Notes under the pieces: model-generated | Told to the model about the DNA's origin: nothing | Databases searched by the model: none | What the model saw: only the letters and a program-made list of their open reading frames with translations | Source: Gammaproteobacteria bacterium | Lineage (GTDB): Bacteria > Pseudomonadota > Gammaproteobacteria > JAUIAT01 | DNA length: 64,000 nt | Direction of reading: 5' to 3' | NCBI GenBank assembly: GCA_030425295.1 | Contig: JAUIAT010000002.1 | Coordinates: 114,574 to 178,573, forward strand | Shown: piece by piece, positions 1-7,863 of the stretch | Layout: every line of letters begins with the position of its first letter | How positions within the stretch are numbered: the first letter of the stretch is position 1 | Translations under genes and position numbers: made by a program

Positions 1-397
1 TGTAATTAAAGATTACATGATCAACAAAGTGCAACATAGCATCACTAAATACTGCAAATTGTAAATGGACATTTTTCCAGAGAGAAGGTTTTTGACGCAG
101 TGCTGTTAATCCTGCATAGGCGCTTTCAAGACCACGGGCTAATAAACCTCCCAGCCCCTCATGCACATCCCAGGGAATAATCTGTACAAATTCAGCATAA
201 TTTTTGATTAAGGGAAGATAGTAAGTTTCATAAGAATCGTGTTCGGAATGCCCAAGAATACGTTGTAATTTATCTAGATATTTTTGATAACTTTTTTCTT
301 TGAGGAGATCATCAGCTGCCAACACAATATGAAGTCGTGATTCCTCGAACGACTCCGGAGACCAACCAGTTTTACGACCACCCTTCTTTTCAAACAT
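1..397 (-). CDS. Partial TraI_2/MobH-type domain protein (5' part only)
   Basis: The reading frame starts with ATG at 397 on the minus strand and stays open to the window edge, so about 132 N-terminal residues are visible and the 3' part is missing. The protein has YAEFVQIIPWDVHEGLGGLLARG followed by a WKNVHLQFAVF segment. This pattern (YA.FVQ.LP, then H..GGLL..LE, then W...F) resembles the N-terminal TraI_2 putative-helicase domain of integrative-conjugative-element relaxases of the MobH group. The family assignment is my pattern match, not a search result. The gene is divergent from leuS, separated by about 120 bp. It could be the edge of an integrated element or a solitary domesticated copy; the window cannot tell which. 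Confidence 0.5.
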   Translation of the reverse strand, partial: MFEKKGGRKTGWSPESFEESRLHIVLAADDLLKEKSYQKYLDKLQRILGHSEHDSYETYYLPLIKNYAEFVQIIPWDVHEGLGGLLARGLESAYAGLTALRQKPSLWKNVHLQFAVFSDAMLHFVDHVIFNY

Positions 398-516
398 ATC
401 AAAACTCTAAATATTTATTGAGCAAAGCATTGCCTGCTTTTTTCATATGTAATACATTATACCATACTCAGAGGGGTAGCCCCTAATACAGTAACAAAAT
501 AAAGTCTATAAAAATC

Positions 517-2988
517 ATGATAAAAGAACAGTATACGCCCAAAGCTATTGAGGCTGAAGCTCAGTCTTACTGGAACGAAAACAACTCATTTCAAGCAAAA
601 GAAGATCTCAATAAAGAGAAATTTTACTGCCTATCTATGCTGCCCTACCCTAGTGGAGAACTCCATGTAGGTCATGTTCGAAACTATACTTTAGGTGATG
701 TTGTTACAAGATATCAAAAGATGCTTGGCAAAAGTGTTATGCAACCTATGGGTTGGGACGCTTTCGGTTTACCTGCAGAAAATGCTGCAATTAAACACAA
801 ACTACCTCCTGCTGAGTGGACTGAAGAAAACATAAAACGCATGCGAGAGCAGCTGAAATCACTTGGTTTCGGTATTGATTGGCAGCGTGAATTTTCAACT
901 TGTGATCCATCCTACTATCGCTGGGAACAATGGTTATTTTTGCGCCTATACAAAAAGGGGCTCGTGTATCGTAAAAAATCAATGGTTAACTGGGATCCAG
1001 TTGATCAAACTGTACTATCTAATGAACAGGTTGTTAACGGGCGCGGATGGAGATCTGGTGCACTAATCGAACGCAAGGAAATTCCACAATGGTTTCTTAA
1101 AATTACTGACTACGCCGATGAGCTTCTTGATAGCCTGGATAACTTAGACGACTGGCCAGAAGAAGTTAAAACTATGCAGCGCAACTGGATAGGCAGATCG
1201 CACGGTGCTGAGATAACATTCATAGCCGACGATGATTCAAGGTTAAAGGTTTATTCAACTCGCCCCGATACTTTAATGGGTGCTACATTCTTAGCTGTGG
1301 CTGCAGAGCATCCTATAGCGAAAAAAGCGGCAAAACAAAATCCAGAAATACAAAAATTCATTGATGATTGCAAACATAACAAAGTTGCAGAAGCTGACAT
1401 GGCGACAATGGAGAAAAAAGGTATTGCCACTCCATTTTTTGCAACTCATCCCTTGAGTAGCGAGAAACTTCCAATTTGGATAGCAAACTATGTGCTTATG
1501 GATTACGGTCAAGGCTGTGTAATGGCGGTACCTGCTCATGATACTCGTGATTTTGAATTTGCTAAAAAATATGACTTAACAATCAAACCAGTTATTTCAG
1601 CAATTGACAGCAGAGAATGGGATTACGAAACCAATGGCGCATTTATTACCAAAGATGGTTTCTTGGAAAATTCAGGCAAATACACAAATTTATCATGCAA
1701 AGACGGCTGTGAGGCTATTATTCATGATCTAGAAGAAAAAAACCTTGGTCACCATCAAAAGCAATACCGATTACGTGACTGGGGTGTTTCTCGACAGAGA
1801 TACTGGGGAGCCCCAATTCCTTTCATTAACTGTAAAGACTGTGGTTCTGTACCGGTCCCTGAAGACGATCTTCCAGTTGAACTACCTACTCACTTAGCAC
1901 CGGATGGCAAAGGATCCCCATTAAAAGATTGCCCTAAATTCTATAAAACTCAATGTCCAGAATGCGGGAAACCGGCAGAACGTGAAACAGATACTTTTGA
2001 TACCTTTATGGAATCATCCTGGTACTATGCGCGTTATGCATGTGCAGATCAAAACGAAGCAATGCTTGATGATAGAGCTAAATACTGGACACCTGTTGAT
2101 CAATACATTGGTGGAATTGAACACGCAATCCTCCATCTACTTTATGCACGATTCATGCATAAACTACTAAGAGATGAAGGACTAGTTAACAGTGATGAGC
2201 CTTTTACCAGCCTTCTAACACAAGGCATGGTATTGAAAAATGGTGTTAAGATGTCTAAATCAAAGGGTAATGTAGTTAATCCGCAAGAAATGCTTGATAA
2301 GTATGGAGCAGACACTTTAAGGCTATTCATTATTTTCACATCTCCACCAGAGCAAACTCTAGAATGGAATGATTCTGGAATAGATGGCGCCCACAGATTC
2401 CTTAAAAGGCTTTGGTCTCTGGCATCAAATAACCAAGAAATCATCTCTGAATGCCTTAATAACAACAATCGTGATTTTGACTGGAAATCAGCTAGCAAAG
2501 ATGTACAATCAGCGCGTTTTGAACTGCATAGCAACCTAAAGCAAGTTGAATTTGATATGTCTAAATACCAATTCAACACTGTTGTGGCAGCTGCAATGAA
2601 AATTACCAATGCTCTGCAAAATGTTAAATCAGAAGAACCAGGATACAAAGAACTTATAATTGAAGGCGTAAGCGCACTATTAAGATTATTGTCACCTATA
2701 ACTCCTCATATAAGTCACTTTTTGTGGCGCGAACTTGGATTTGGCGAAGATATTCTTGAAGCAACATGGCCAAAGCATAATGCGAAAGCCCTACGTACAG
2801 ATTCAATAACTCTTGCAGTCCAAATAAATGGCAAAAGAAGAGCCGAAATAGAAGTACCATCTGATGCGGAAAAAGATGCAATTAAAGAAATTGCTCTTGC
2901 CAACGAAAACGTTAAACGTCATATTGGAGATAACGGCTACAAAAAATTTATTGTAGTTCCAAAGAGATTAGTAAATATTGTTGTATAG
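517..2988 (+). CDS. leuS: Leucyl-tRNA synthetase
   Basis: Class I aminoacyl-tRNA synthetase that charges tRNA-Leu with leucine in the cytoplasm. The 823-residue length is close to the bacterial norm (about 860 in E. coli). The HIGH-type signature is visible as PYPSGELHVGH (residues 43-53) and the KMSKS loop at 578-582. The Rossmann core is split by the CP1 editing insertion, which includes the GCVMAVPAHDTRDFEFA block, and a zinc-ribbon-like CPECGKP segment lies near residue 485. The C-terminal anticodon-binding and tail regions are present. It heads a tight plus-strand cluster: lptE starts three bases after its stop. The leuS-lptE-holA-nadD order is standard for gammaproteobacteria. A tRNA-Leu(CAA) lies elsewhere in the window at 52822-52908. 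Confidence 0.98.
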   Translation: MIKEQYTPKAIEAEAQSYWNENNSFQAKEDLNKEKFYCLSMLPYPSGELHVGHVRNYTLGDVVTRYQKMLGKSVMQPMGWDAFGLPAENAAIKHKLPPAEWTEENIKRMREQLKSLGFGIDWQREFSTCDPSYYRWEQWLFLRLYKKGLVYRKKSMVNWDPVDQTVLSNEQVVNGRGWRSGALIERKEIPQWFLKITDYADELLDSLDNLDDWPEEVKTMQRNWIGRSHGAEITFIADDDSRLKVYSTRPDTLMGATFLAVAAEHPIAKKAAKQNPEIQKFIDDCKHNKVAEADMATMEKKGIATPFFATHPLSSEKLPIWIANYVLMDYGQGCVMAVPAHDTRDFEFAKKYDLTIKPVISAIDSREWDYETNGAFITKDGFLENSGKYTNLSCKDGCEAIIHDLEEKNLGHHQKQYRLRDWGVSRQRYWGAPIPFINCKDCGSVPVPEDDLPVELPTHLAPDGKGSPLKDCPKFYKTQCPECGKPAERETDTFDTFMESSWYYARYACADQNEAMLDDRAKYWTPVDQYIGGIEHAILHLLYARFMHKLLRDEGLVNSDEPFTSLLTQGMVLKNGVKMSKSKGNVVNPQEMLDKYGADTLRLFIIFTSPPEQTLEWNDSGIDGAHRFLKRLWSLASNNQEIISECLNNNNRDFDWKSASKDVQSARFELHSNLKQVEFDMSKYQFNTVVAAAMKITNALQNVKSEEPGYKELIIEGVSALLRLLSPITPHISHFLWRELGFGEDILEATWPKHNAKALRTDSITLAVQINGKRRAEIEVPSDAEKDAIKEIALANENVKRHIGDNGYKKFIVVPKRLVNIVV

Positions 2989-2991
2989 CAA

Positions 2992-3531
2992 ATGTTTAAA
3001 ATAAATTTTTTAAAAAAAATTGCTCTATCGTCCTGCATGTTGGTTGCAGGATGCGGGTTTCATTTGCGTGGATTAGAGCCTCTACCCACTTCCCTGCAAA
3101 ATATATATTTAACGACCAATGACCAGTACGGAGCCTTTACCAAAGACCTTCGTAATCAAATGAAATGGGCAAACGTTAAGTTAGCAGCGAACCGTCTAGC
3201 AGCTCCGATTACTCTACATATTATTAAAACTAAATGGAACAATCTCAACATCACTACCGGTGATAGCACCGAAGCACGCGTTTACATTGTAAAAATGGAT
3301 ATGACTTACCAGCTTGAAAGCAGCAAGGGAATTGTAATTTATGGACCTCAAACCTTATCCATAAACCAACAGCTAATCCTAAATGCCAACCAACTACTAG
3401 ATAACAATGATCAGTACACCAACTTACAAGAAAGCATGAGAGTTCTTATGATGCAAAGACTCTTTGAGGTATTAAGCTCAGAAGCAACACAAAAAGCCAT
3501 CCAAGCCAAATTTCGAGACCAAAAGAAATGA
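2992..3531 (+). CDS. lptE: LPS-assembly lipoprotein LptE
   Basis: Outer-membrane lipoprotein that plugs the LptD barrel and helps place lipopolysaccharide in the outer leaflet. The 179-residue product starts with a basic stretch and hydrophobic segment ending in a lipobox LVAGC, with the lipidated Cys predicted at residue 21, followed by GFHLRG, the hallmark start of mature LptE. Position between leuS and holA is the canonical one. The stop codon overlaps the holA start (ATGA at 3528-3531), implying translational coupling. Its presence indicates that the organism makes and exports LPS or lipooligosaccharide. Confidence 0.93.
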   Translation: MFKINFLKKIALSSCMLVAGCGFHLRGLEPLPTSLQNIYLTTNDQYGAFTKDLRNQMKWANVKLAANRLAAPITLHIIKTKWNNLNITTGDSTEARVYIVKMDMTYQLESSKGIVIYGPQTLSINQQLILNANQLLDNNDQYTNLQESMRVLMMQRLFEVLSSEATQKAIQAKFRDQKK

Positions 3532-4532
3532 AGCTAAAACGCGAAGAGCTAAGCAACCATTTAAAAAAAGAACTGTCCCCAGCCTATTGGATCTCTGGAG
3601 ACGAAACTCAGTTAATTGAACAATCAAGACAGCAAATACGCAACTCGGCAAAACAGCAAGGTTTTGTGGAAAGGTGCACCTTTCATCAGCTTGATCCTCA
3701 ATTTGATTGGTCACAATTCTTTGGAGAAATAAATACTGAAAGCTTATTTGCAGAAAAGCAGTTAATTGAACTTAAATTGTGGAACTTTAAAGTACCCAAA
3801 GAAGCCCAAGAACAGCTAACTGACTATATAGAAAAACCTTCTCCTAATAAAAAATTAGTTGTAATAAGTGAGCGGCTAACCCCTGCCCAAAGAAACTTAA
3901 AATGGGTCAAAAACTTTGATAAGCATGGGGTCTCCATACAAATTTGGCCCCTATCAAAAATGCAGCAACAATACTGGTTGCAAGACCAACTATCAAATGC
4001 TGGCTTCAGCATGGATCGCCAAACTCTTGCTTGGTTTAATGATCAGACCGAGGGTCACTTACTTGCAGCCTGCAATACTATAGAAAAACTCAAACTTCTC
4101 TGCAAACCAGGAAAAATTAACCATGAGACTCTATCTAACATACTAGTCGGAGATACTAATTTCGATGTATTCGCTCTATCTGACGCAATATTAAGTGGCG
4201 ACAGAAAAAAATGCTTAAAAGTCTTAACATCACTTCAACAACAAGGTACTGAACCCAGCCTTACTCTCTGGGCTATTACAAAGGATATAAGACTTCTCTA
4301 CCTTTTGTCCATCAAACGAACTAAAGGCGAAAACTTAGAATCAATAATGACAAAAGAAAAAATATGGAAATCCAAACAACCAATGATATTAAGGTCATTG
4401 GGTCGCTTGACTACTGAGAAACTTCAAAATATATTAAGCCAAACCAATAAAGTTGATCGATTGCTAAAAGGAGTCCAACCAGGCTCAGCATGGCAATCAC
4501 TAACACAAATAGTGATCAGCTTGTCGAGATAG
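3528..4532 (+). CDS. holA: DNA polymerase III subunit delta
   Basis: Delta subunit of the clamp loader, which opens the beta sliding clamp during replication. The 334 residues match the usual family length. Recognisable features are the early PAYWISGDE segment, the PNKKLVVISERLT strand and the three-domain layout with an all-helical C-terminal collar. The start overlaps the lptE stop by four bases and nadD follows after two bases, so it is the middle gene of a coupled cluster. Identification rests on the conserved gene order plus these weak motifs; delta subunits are poorly conserved. Confidence 0.92.
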   Translation: MKLKREELSNHLKKELSPAYWISGDETQLIEQSRQQIRNSAKQQGFVERCTFHQLDPQFDWSQFFGEINTESLFAEKQLIELKLWNFKVPKEAQEQLTDYIEKPSPNKKLVVISERLTPAQRNLKWVKNFDKHGVSIQIWPLSKMQQQYWLQDQLSNAGFSMDRQTLAWFNDQTEGHLLAACNTIEKLKLLCKPGKINHETLSNILVGDTNFDVFALSDAILSGDRKKCLKVLTSLQQQGTEPSLTLWAITKDIRLLYLLSIKRTKGENLESIMTKEKIWKSKQPMILRSLGRLTTEKLQNILSQTNKVDRLLKGVQPGSAWQSLTQIVISLSR

Positions 4533-4534
4533 CT

Positions 4535-5203
4535 ATGACAAATAAATCTAAACTTATTGGAATCCTTGGCGGAACATTTGATCCTATCCACAAAGGCCAT
4601 GTTCGCATCGCAGAGGAAATAGCTAAACTTCCAGAGTTTTCTAAAGTTTTAGTAGTTCCCTGCCATATTCCAGTGCACAGAGAACAACCTTCAGCAAGCG
4701 CCATAGACAGATATAATATGACCAAGCTTGCTTTTGCGAATTCATCAAATAAAATTCAGGTCAGCAAAATTGAAATAGAGCGTCAAACTCCTTCTTATGC
4801 TGTCGAGACACTGAGGATGCTGAAAAATGAATACCCCAATAATACGCTTTGCTGGATAATGGGATCAGACGCCTTCACCAAATTTGATAAATGGCACAAG
4901 GCAAATGAAATTTTAGATATTGCAAGCCTTATATTCGTTAAAAGAATCGGGCAGGAGTTCATTATTTCTAACAAATTACATGATATTCTAAATGAAAGAT
5001 CTGTAAACTCTATATCTGAATTTATTAAAAGCTATAATGGCAAAATACTTACATTACCCTTAAATCCACCAGAAGTTGCGGCTAATCAAATTCGAAAGAA
5101 AATTTTGGCAAATATTTCTGTGAAATCATTGATCCCTGAAGTGGTTTGGAATTATATTATTGAAAAAGGACTTTATTTCAATGATAAGAATAAAGAACAG
5201 TAA
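4535..5203 (+). CDS. nadD: Nicotinate-nucleotide adenylyltransferase
   Basis: Transfers AMP from ATP to nicotinate mononucleotide to give deamido-NAD in NAD biosynthesis. The nucleotidyltransferase fingerprint GGTFDPIHKGH is at the N-terminus and the adenylyltransferase-specific WIMGSDAFTKFDKWH segment lies mid-protein. The usual C-terminal ISST-x-IR motif is degenerate here (VAANQIR). I place the start at the ATG at 4535 (222 residues), because the protein then begins directly ahead of the glycine-rich strand as in other NadD proteins. An upstream ATG at 4490 would add 15 residues lying inside holA. The RsfS/RlmH genes that often follow nadD are not here; a pentapeptide-repeat gene follows and overlaps its 3' end. 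Confidence 0.94.
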   Translation: MTNKSKLIGILGGTFDPIHKGHVRIAEEIAKLPEFSKVLVVPCHIPVHREQPSASAIDRYNMTKLAFANSSNKIQVSKIEIERQTPSYAVETLRMLKNEYPNNTLCWIMGSDAFTKFDKWHKANEILDIASLIFVKRIGQEFIISNKLHDILNERSVNSISEFIKSYNGKILTLPLNPPEVAANQIRKKILANISVKSLIPEVVWNYIIEKGLYFNDKNKEQ

Positions 5204-6044
5204 GAAGATAGCATACGCAACAGTTGTCACCCTGATTGCAATTAATACATGCTCAAATGCTGAAATAAGCCCACTATCAACAACTAAAGAAATACTACTT
5301 AAGAACTGTGAATGTGTTAATTGCGACCTATCAAACGCCGATTTAAGTAAATTCCAGCCAGGAAACACAAACCCCAAAAAAAACCCTTTTATAACCTCAA
5401 AAAATAAAGACAAAGTTGCTTGGCTTAACTGTGATCTATCTGGCGCAAATTTAAGCTATGCCGACTTAAATCTTTGCAATTTCCAGATTACTTTACGCGG
5501 ATATACAACGCCAATAGCCCAAGCTAAGTTTGTAAATACCAATCTTAGCCATGCTCATCTTCGAGGCTGCAATCTTTATGGCAATGACTTCAGGAATGCC
5601 AATCTTTCATTTACCAATATGAGCCACGCCAATATAAGTCTTGGTGATTACACCAACACCAATTTTAGCCATTCGAAATTACAGGAAACCACTTCAAAAA
5701 TGGACGCTATGCACGGCTGGGGCTCTGATTGGAGAGATGCCAACTTTTCTTATTCAAACCTTGAACGAGCTAATTTATATGGTTTATTTCGAGGAGCAAA
5801 TTTTCATAATGCCAACTTAAATGACGCCACTCTAATAAGTGGCCCCAATGCCGGACAGCCTTATTTTTCGCCACAAATATCTTTAACAGATGCAGAAAGA
5901 TGGGAAAATACTGACTTCTCTAATGCAAACTTAAAAGGTGCTAGAATTTTTAATATTAACGGAAATCACGCAGCTGACTTAAGTAAAGCTAAGTTTTGTC
6001 ATACCGTCATGCCTGACGGTAAAATTAATAATCGAGATTGCTAG
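5181..6044 (+). CDS. Secreted pentapeptide-repeat protein
   Basis: About 287 residues with an N-terminal signal-peptide-like stretch (basic start, hydrophobic core, small residues at CSNA before Glu) followed by many A(D/N)LS-type pentapeptides, for example NADLSKF, GANLSYADL, NANLSFTNM, GANFHNANL and NANLKGARI. Such repeats fold as a right-handed four-sided beta-helix. The biochemical role is unknown. I chose the ATG at 5181 because AAGGA at 5166-5170 sits 10 bases upstream; an ATG at 5160 is also open but starts inside nadD without a good ribosome site. Its TAG stop (6042-6044) is formed by the first bases of a miniature inverted-repeat element. Several cysteines (CECVNC and others) suit a periplasmic or exported location. 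Confidence 0.8.
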   Translation: MIRIKNSKKIAYATVVTLIAINTCSNAEISPLSTTKEILLKNCECVNCDLSNADLSKFQPGNTNPKKNPFITSKNKDKVAWLNCDLSGANLSYADLNLCNFQITLRGYTTPIAQAKFVNTNLSHAHLRGCNLYGNDFRNANLSFTNMSHANISLGDYTNTNFSHSKLQETTSKMDAMHGWGSDWRDANFSYSNLERANLYGLFRGANFHNANLNDATLISGPNAGQPYFSPQISLTDAERWENTDFSNANLKGARIFNINGNHAADLSKAKFCHTVMPDGKINNRDC

Positions 6045-6205
6045 GCAACATCCCTAAAGTTTTAACAGAAGCGAAAAAGTGAAGAATTGAGATAGAAATG
6101 GCGCTTAATGAGGCGAATAGTCATTCTATTTAACGAAATGAAGCGTAATTTATAACCAATTTTCTCCTTTTGCAGCCTGATAATAACTTTAGAGACGTTG
6201 CCTAG
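6042..6205. mobile_element. MITE family A, copy 1 (164 bp)
   Basis: The ends form an inverted repeat of 20 bp with two mismatches: the left tip begins TAGGCAACATCCCTAAAG and the right tip reads the same on the other strand apart from those changes. A second copy of equal length lies at 41062-41225 with about 90 percent or more identity by eye. There is no transposase, so it is a non-autonomous element. TA at both outer edges fits TA target-site use, as in IS630/Tc1-type or some IS5-type transposons. The left TA plus following G make the stop codon of the pentapeptide gene. The interior core 6105-6137 is shared with MITE family B. Confidence 0.85.
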
Positions 6206-6305
6206 AACCTGATGACAAAACCACATAAAGAAATTAATTTCCAAATAGGTTAGAATAAAAAAATTGTAAGGAAATACTCGAAGATTTGGAGGTCTTATCA
6301 ACAGT

Positions 6306-7739
6306 TTGAATGGATCAAGCCTCGCCCAATCAAAAAAAGCCGCCACTGCTGTTGTCATGACTGCCATGTGGGAATTCTTCAGCTACTACGGAATGCGAGC
6401 TCTTCTAATTCTCTATCTTTCTCAATCGCTTAATTTCTCTGACCCCCAAGCTTACTCTTTATTTGGCTCATATGTGGCTCTAATATTTTTAACCCCTATA
6501 GTTGGTGGATGGATAGCCGACAAATGGATTGGCCATTCAAATGCAATCATAGTTGGTAGCATTCTATTTATTATTGGACATATAACCTTAAGCTACCCGG
6601 GGCAATTCAACCTATATTTAGGCCTAGCAATGCTTACAGCAGGTGTAGGATTCTTTAAAACCAACGCGATATGCTTAGTGGCTAGCTGTTATAAAAAATT
6701 CCCTGAGCGCCACGACAGTGTGTTTGTATGGTATTACATAGTTGGTAATTTAGGAGCAGCTATAGGCCCTATAGTTTGCGCTATAGTTGTTAATTATTAC
6801 GGCTGGAGCTGGGGCTTTGCAACAGGTGGTATAGGCATGAGCCTAGGTTTAGCTTTATTTTTATCGCAGCGTCACAACGTACAGCAGTTTGTTGATCAAA
6901 AATTTAATCTTACTGCAAACCATATCATAACTTTAGCCCTTGGAACTTCTGTAGCTGTTTTGGCCCTGAGTGTTATTTTGTTTGAAGGACTCGCGCTATG
7001 GCTATTAATTGGCGTTGGTATTGCAGCACTACCAACTAGTACTCATATATACAAAAAAGCTAGTAAAAAAGAGAAAAAACAACTAATTCTTTTACTTACT
7101 ATCACCTGCTTTTCTTTTATTTTTTGGTGTTTCAATCAGCAAGGTGGCAGCTCAATTAGCTTATATGTACTACGCGAAGTAGACCGTCATATATGGTCAT
7201 TCACAGCTCCCGCTGCTTGGTTTCAAGCTATTAACCCAATGATTATTACAATTGCGGGACCATTGATTGCAATGCTGTGGCGCTATTTAGCTAAAAACAA
7301 TATTGAAATTCATGTGATATTTAAAATAATGACAGGCCTTACCCTTCTAACACTTGGTTTCACGATGATAATCGCTGGCGACAAATTATTTCCTGTAGCT
7401 GCAGGCGGACTTAGCATGATGATTTGGCCGGTACTGGGTTTATGCCTAATTGGCTCTGGTGAACTATTTATTGACCCCGTAGTTTTTAGCGAAATAAATC
7501 AAAAAGCACCAAATCAATCCAAAGGGTTTTTAACTGGGCTGTATTATTTATTTGTTGGTGGATATGCAAATTATGCTGCAGCTCAAATTGCCAAACTTTC
7601 AGTTCTTCTTCAACCGATACACGCAGTTTCGCACGCTGCAGGTTATATGAATGAATTTGGCTTAATTGTTGTCGCAAGCACTATCGCCCTATTTCTGTTG
7701 TTAGCATTTTCACTAAAATATTCAATCAAAAACACCTAG
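6306..7739 (+). CDS. POT-family proton-dependent peptide permease
   Basis: Inner-membrane major-facilitator transporter that imports di- and tripeptides with protons. The family signature is seen as AMWEFFSYYGMRALLILYL near residue 22 (E-x2-E-R-F-x2-Y-G in typical members, here WEFFSYYGMR, with Phe in place of Arg), followed by about a dozen hydrophobic helices over 477 residues. Intracellular Legionellales often carry several such permeases because they live on amino acids. The continuous frame starts only at TTG (6306), 12 bases after GGAGGT (6288-6293). An ATG at 6310 in the neighbouring frame gives MDQASPNQKK and would join the permease by a -1 shift at the A7 run 6332-6338 (see findings). 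Its TAG stop at 7737-7739 looks ordinary. Confidence 0.88.
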   Translation: MNGSSLAQSKKAATAVVMTAMWEFFSYYGMRALLILYLSQSLNFSDPQAYSLFGSYVALIFLTPIVGGWIADKWIGHSNAIIVGSILFIIGHITLSYPGQFNLYLGLAMLTAGVGFFKTNAICLVASCYKKFPERHDSVFVWYYIVGNLGAAIGPIVCAIVVNYYGWSWGFATGGIGMSLGLALFLSQRHNVQQFVDQKFNLTANHIITLALGTSVAVLALSVILFEGLALWLLIGVGIAALPTSTHIYKKASKKEKKQLILLLTITCFSFIFWCFNQQGGSSISLYVLREVDRHIWSFTAPAAWFQAINPMIITIAGPLIAMLWRYLAKNNIEIHVIFKIMTGLTLLTLGFTMIIAGDKLFPVAAGGLSMMIWPVLGLCLIGSGELFIDPVVFSEINQKAPNQSKGFLTGLYYLFVGGYANYAAAQIAKLSVLLQPIHAVSHAAGYMNEFGLIVVASTIALFLLLAFSLKYSIKNT

Positions 7740-7863
7740 ATTCTTCATTGCAATTGACCTTATGGCTGAAAGTTCTGCACTTTTACTACTCATTATTTAA
7801 GGAAGTATTAATATTAAACACCTATAATTAATTAGGCATGGTATTAATATATGAATTTAATGT

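Noticed and set aside
4490..4534. Upstream ATG for nadD inside holA
   Set aside because: Would add 15 residues ahead of the usual NadD start and overlap holA by 43 bases; the ATG at 4535 fits the family.
6201..6300. Frame remnant of a transposase near MITE A
   Set aside because: No DDE-type motif or transposase similarity could be read in any frame of either copy.
6062..6367. 101-codon minus-strand frame over MITE A copy 1 and the start of the POT gene
   Set aside because: It reads through the element and into the antisense of the permease; in MITE A copy 2 the same frame is broken by one base, so it is not a conserved gene. It may be a remnant of coding origin, noted under the shared core.
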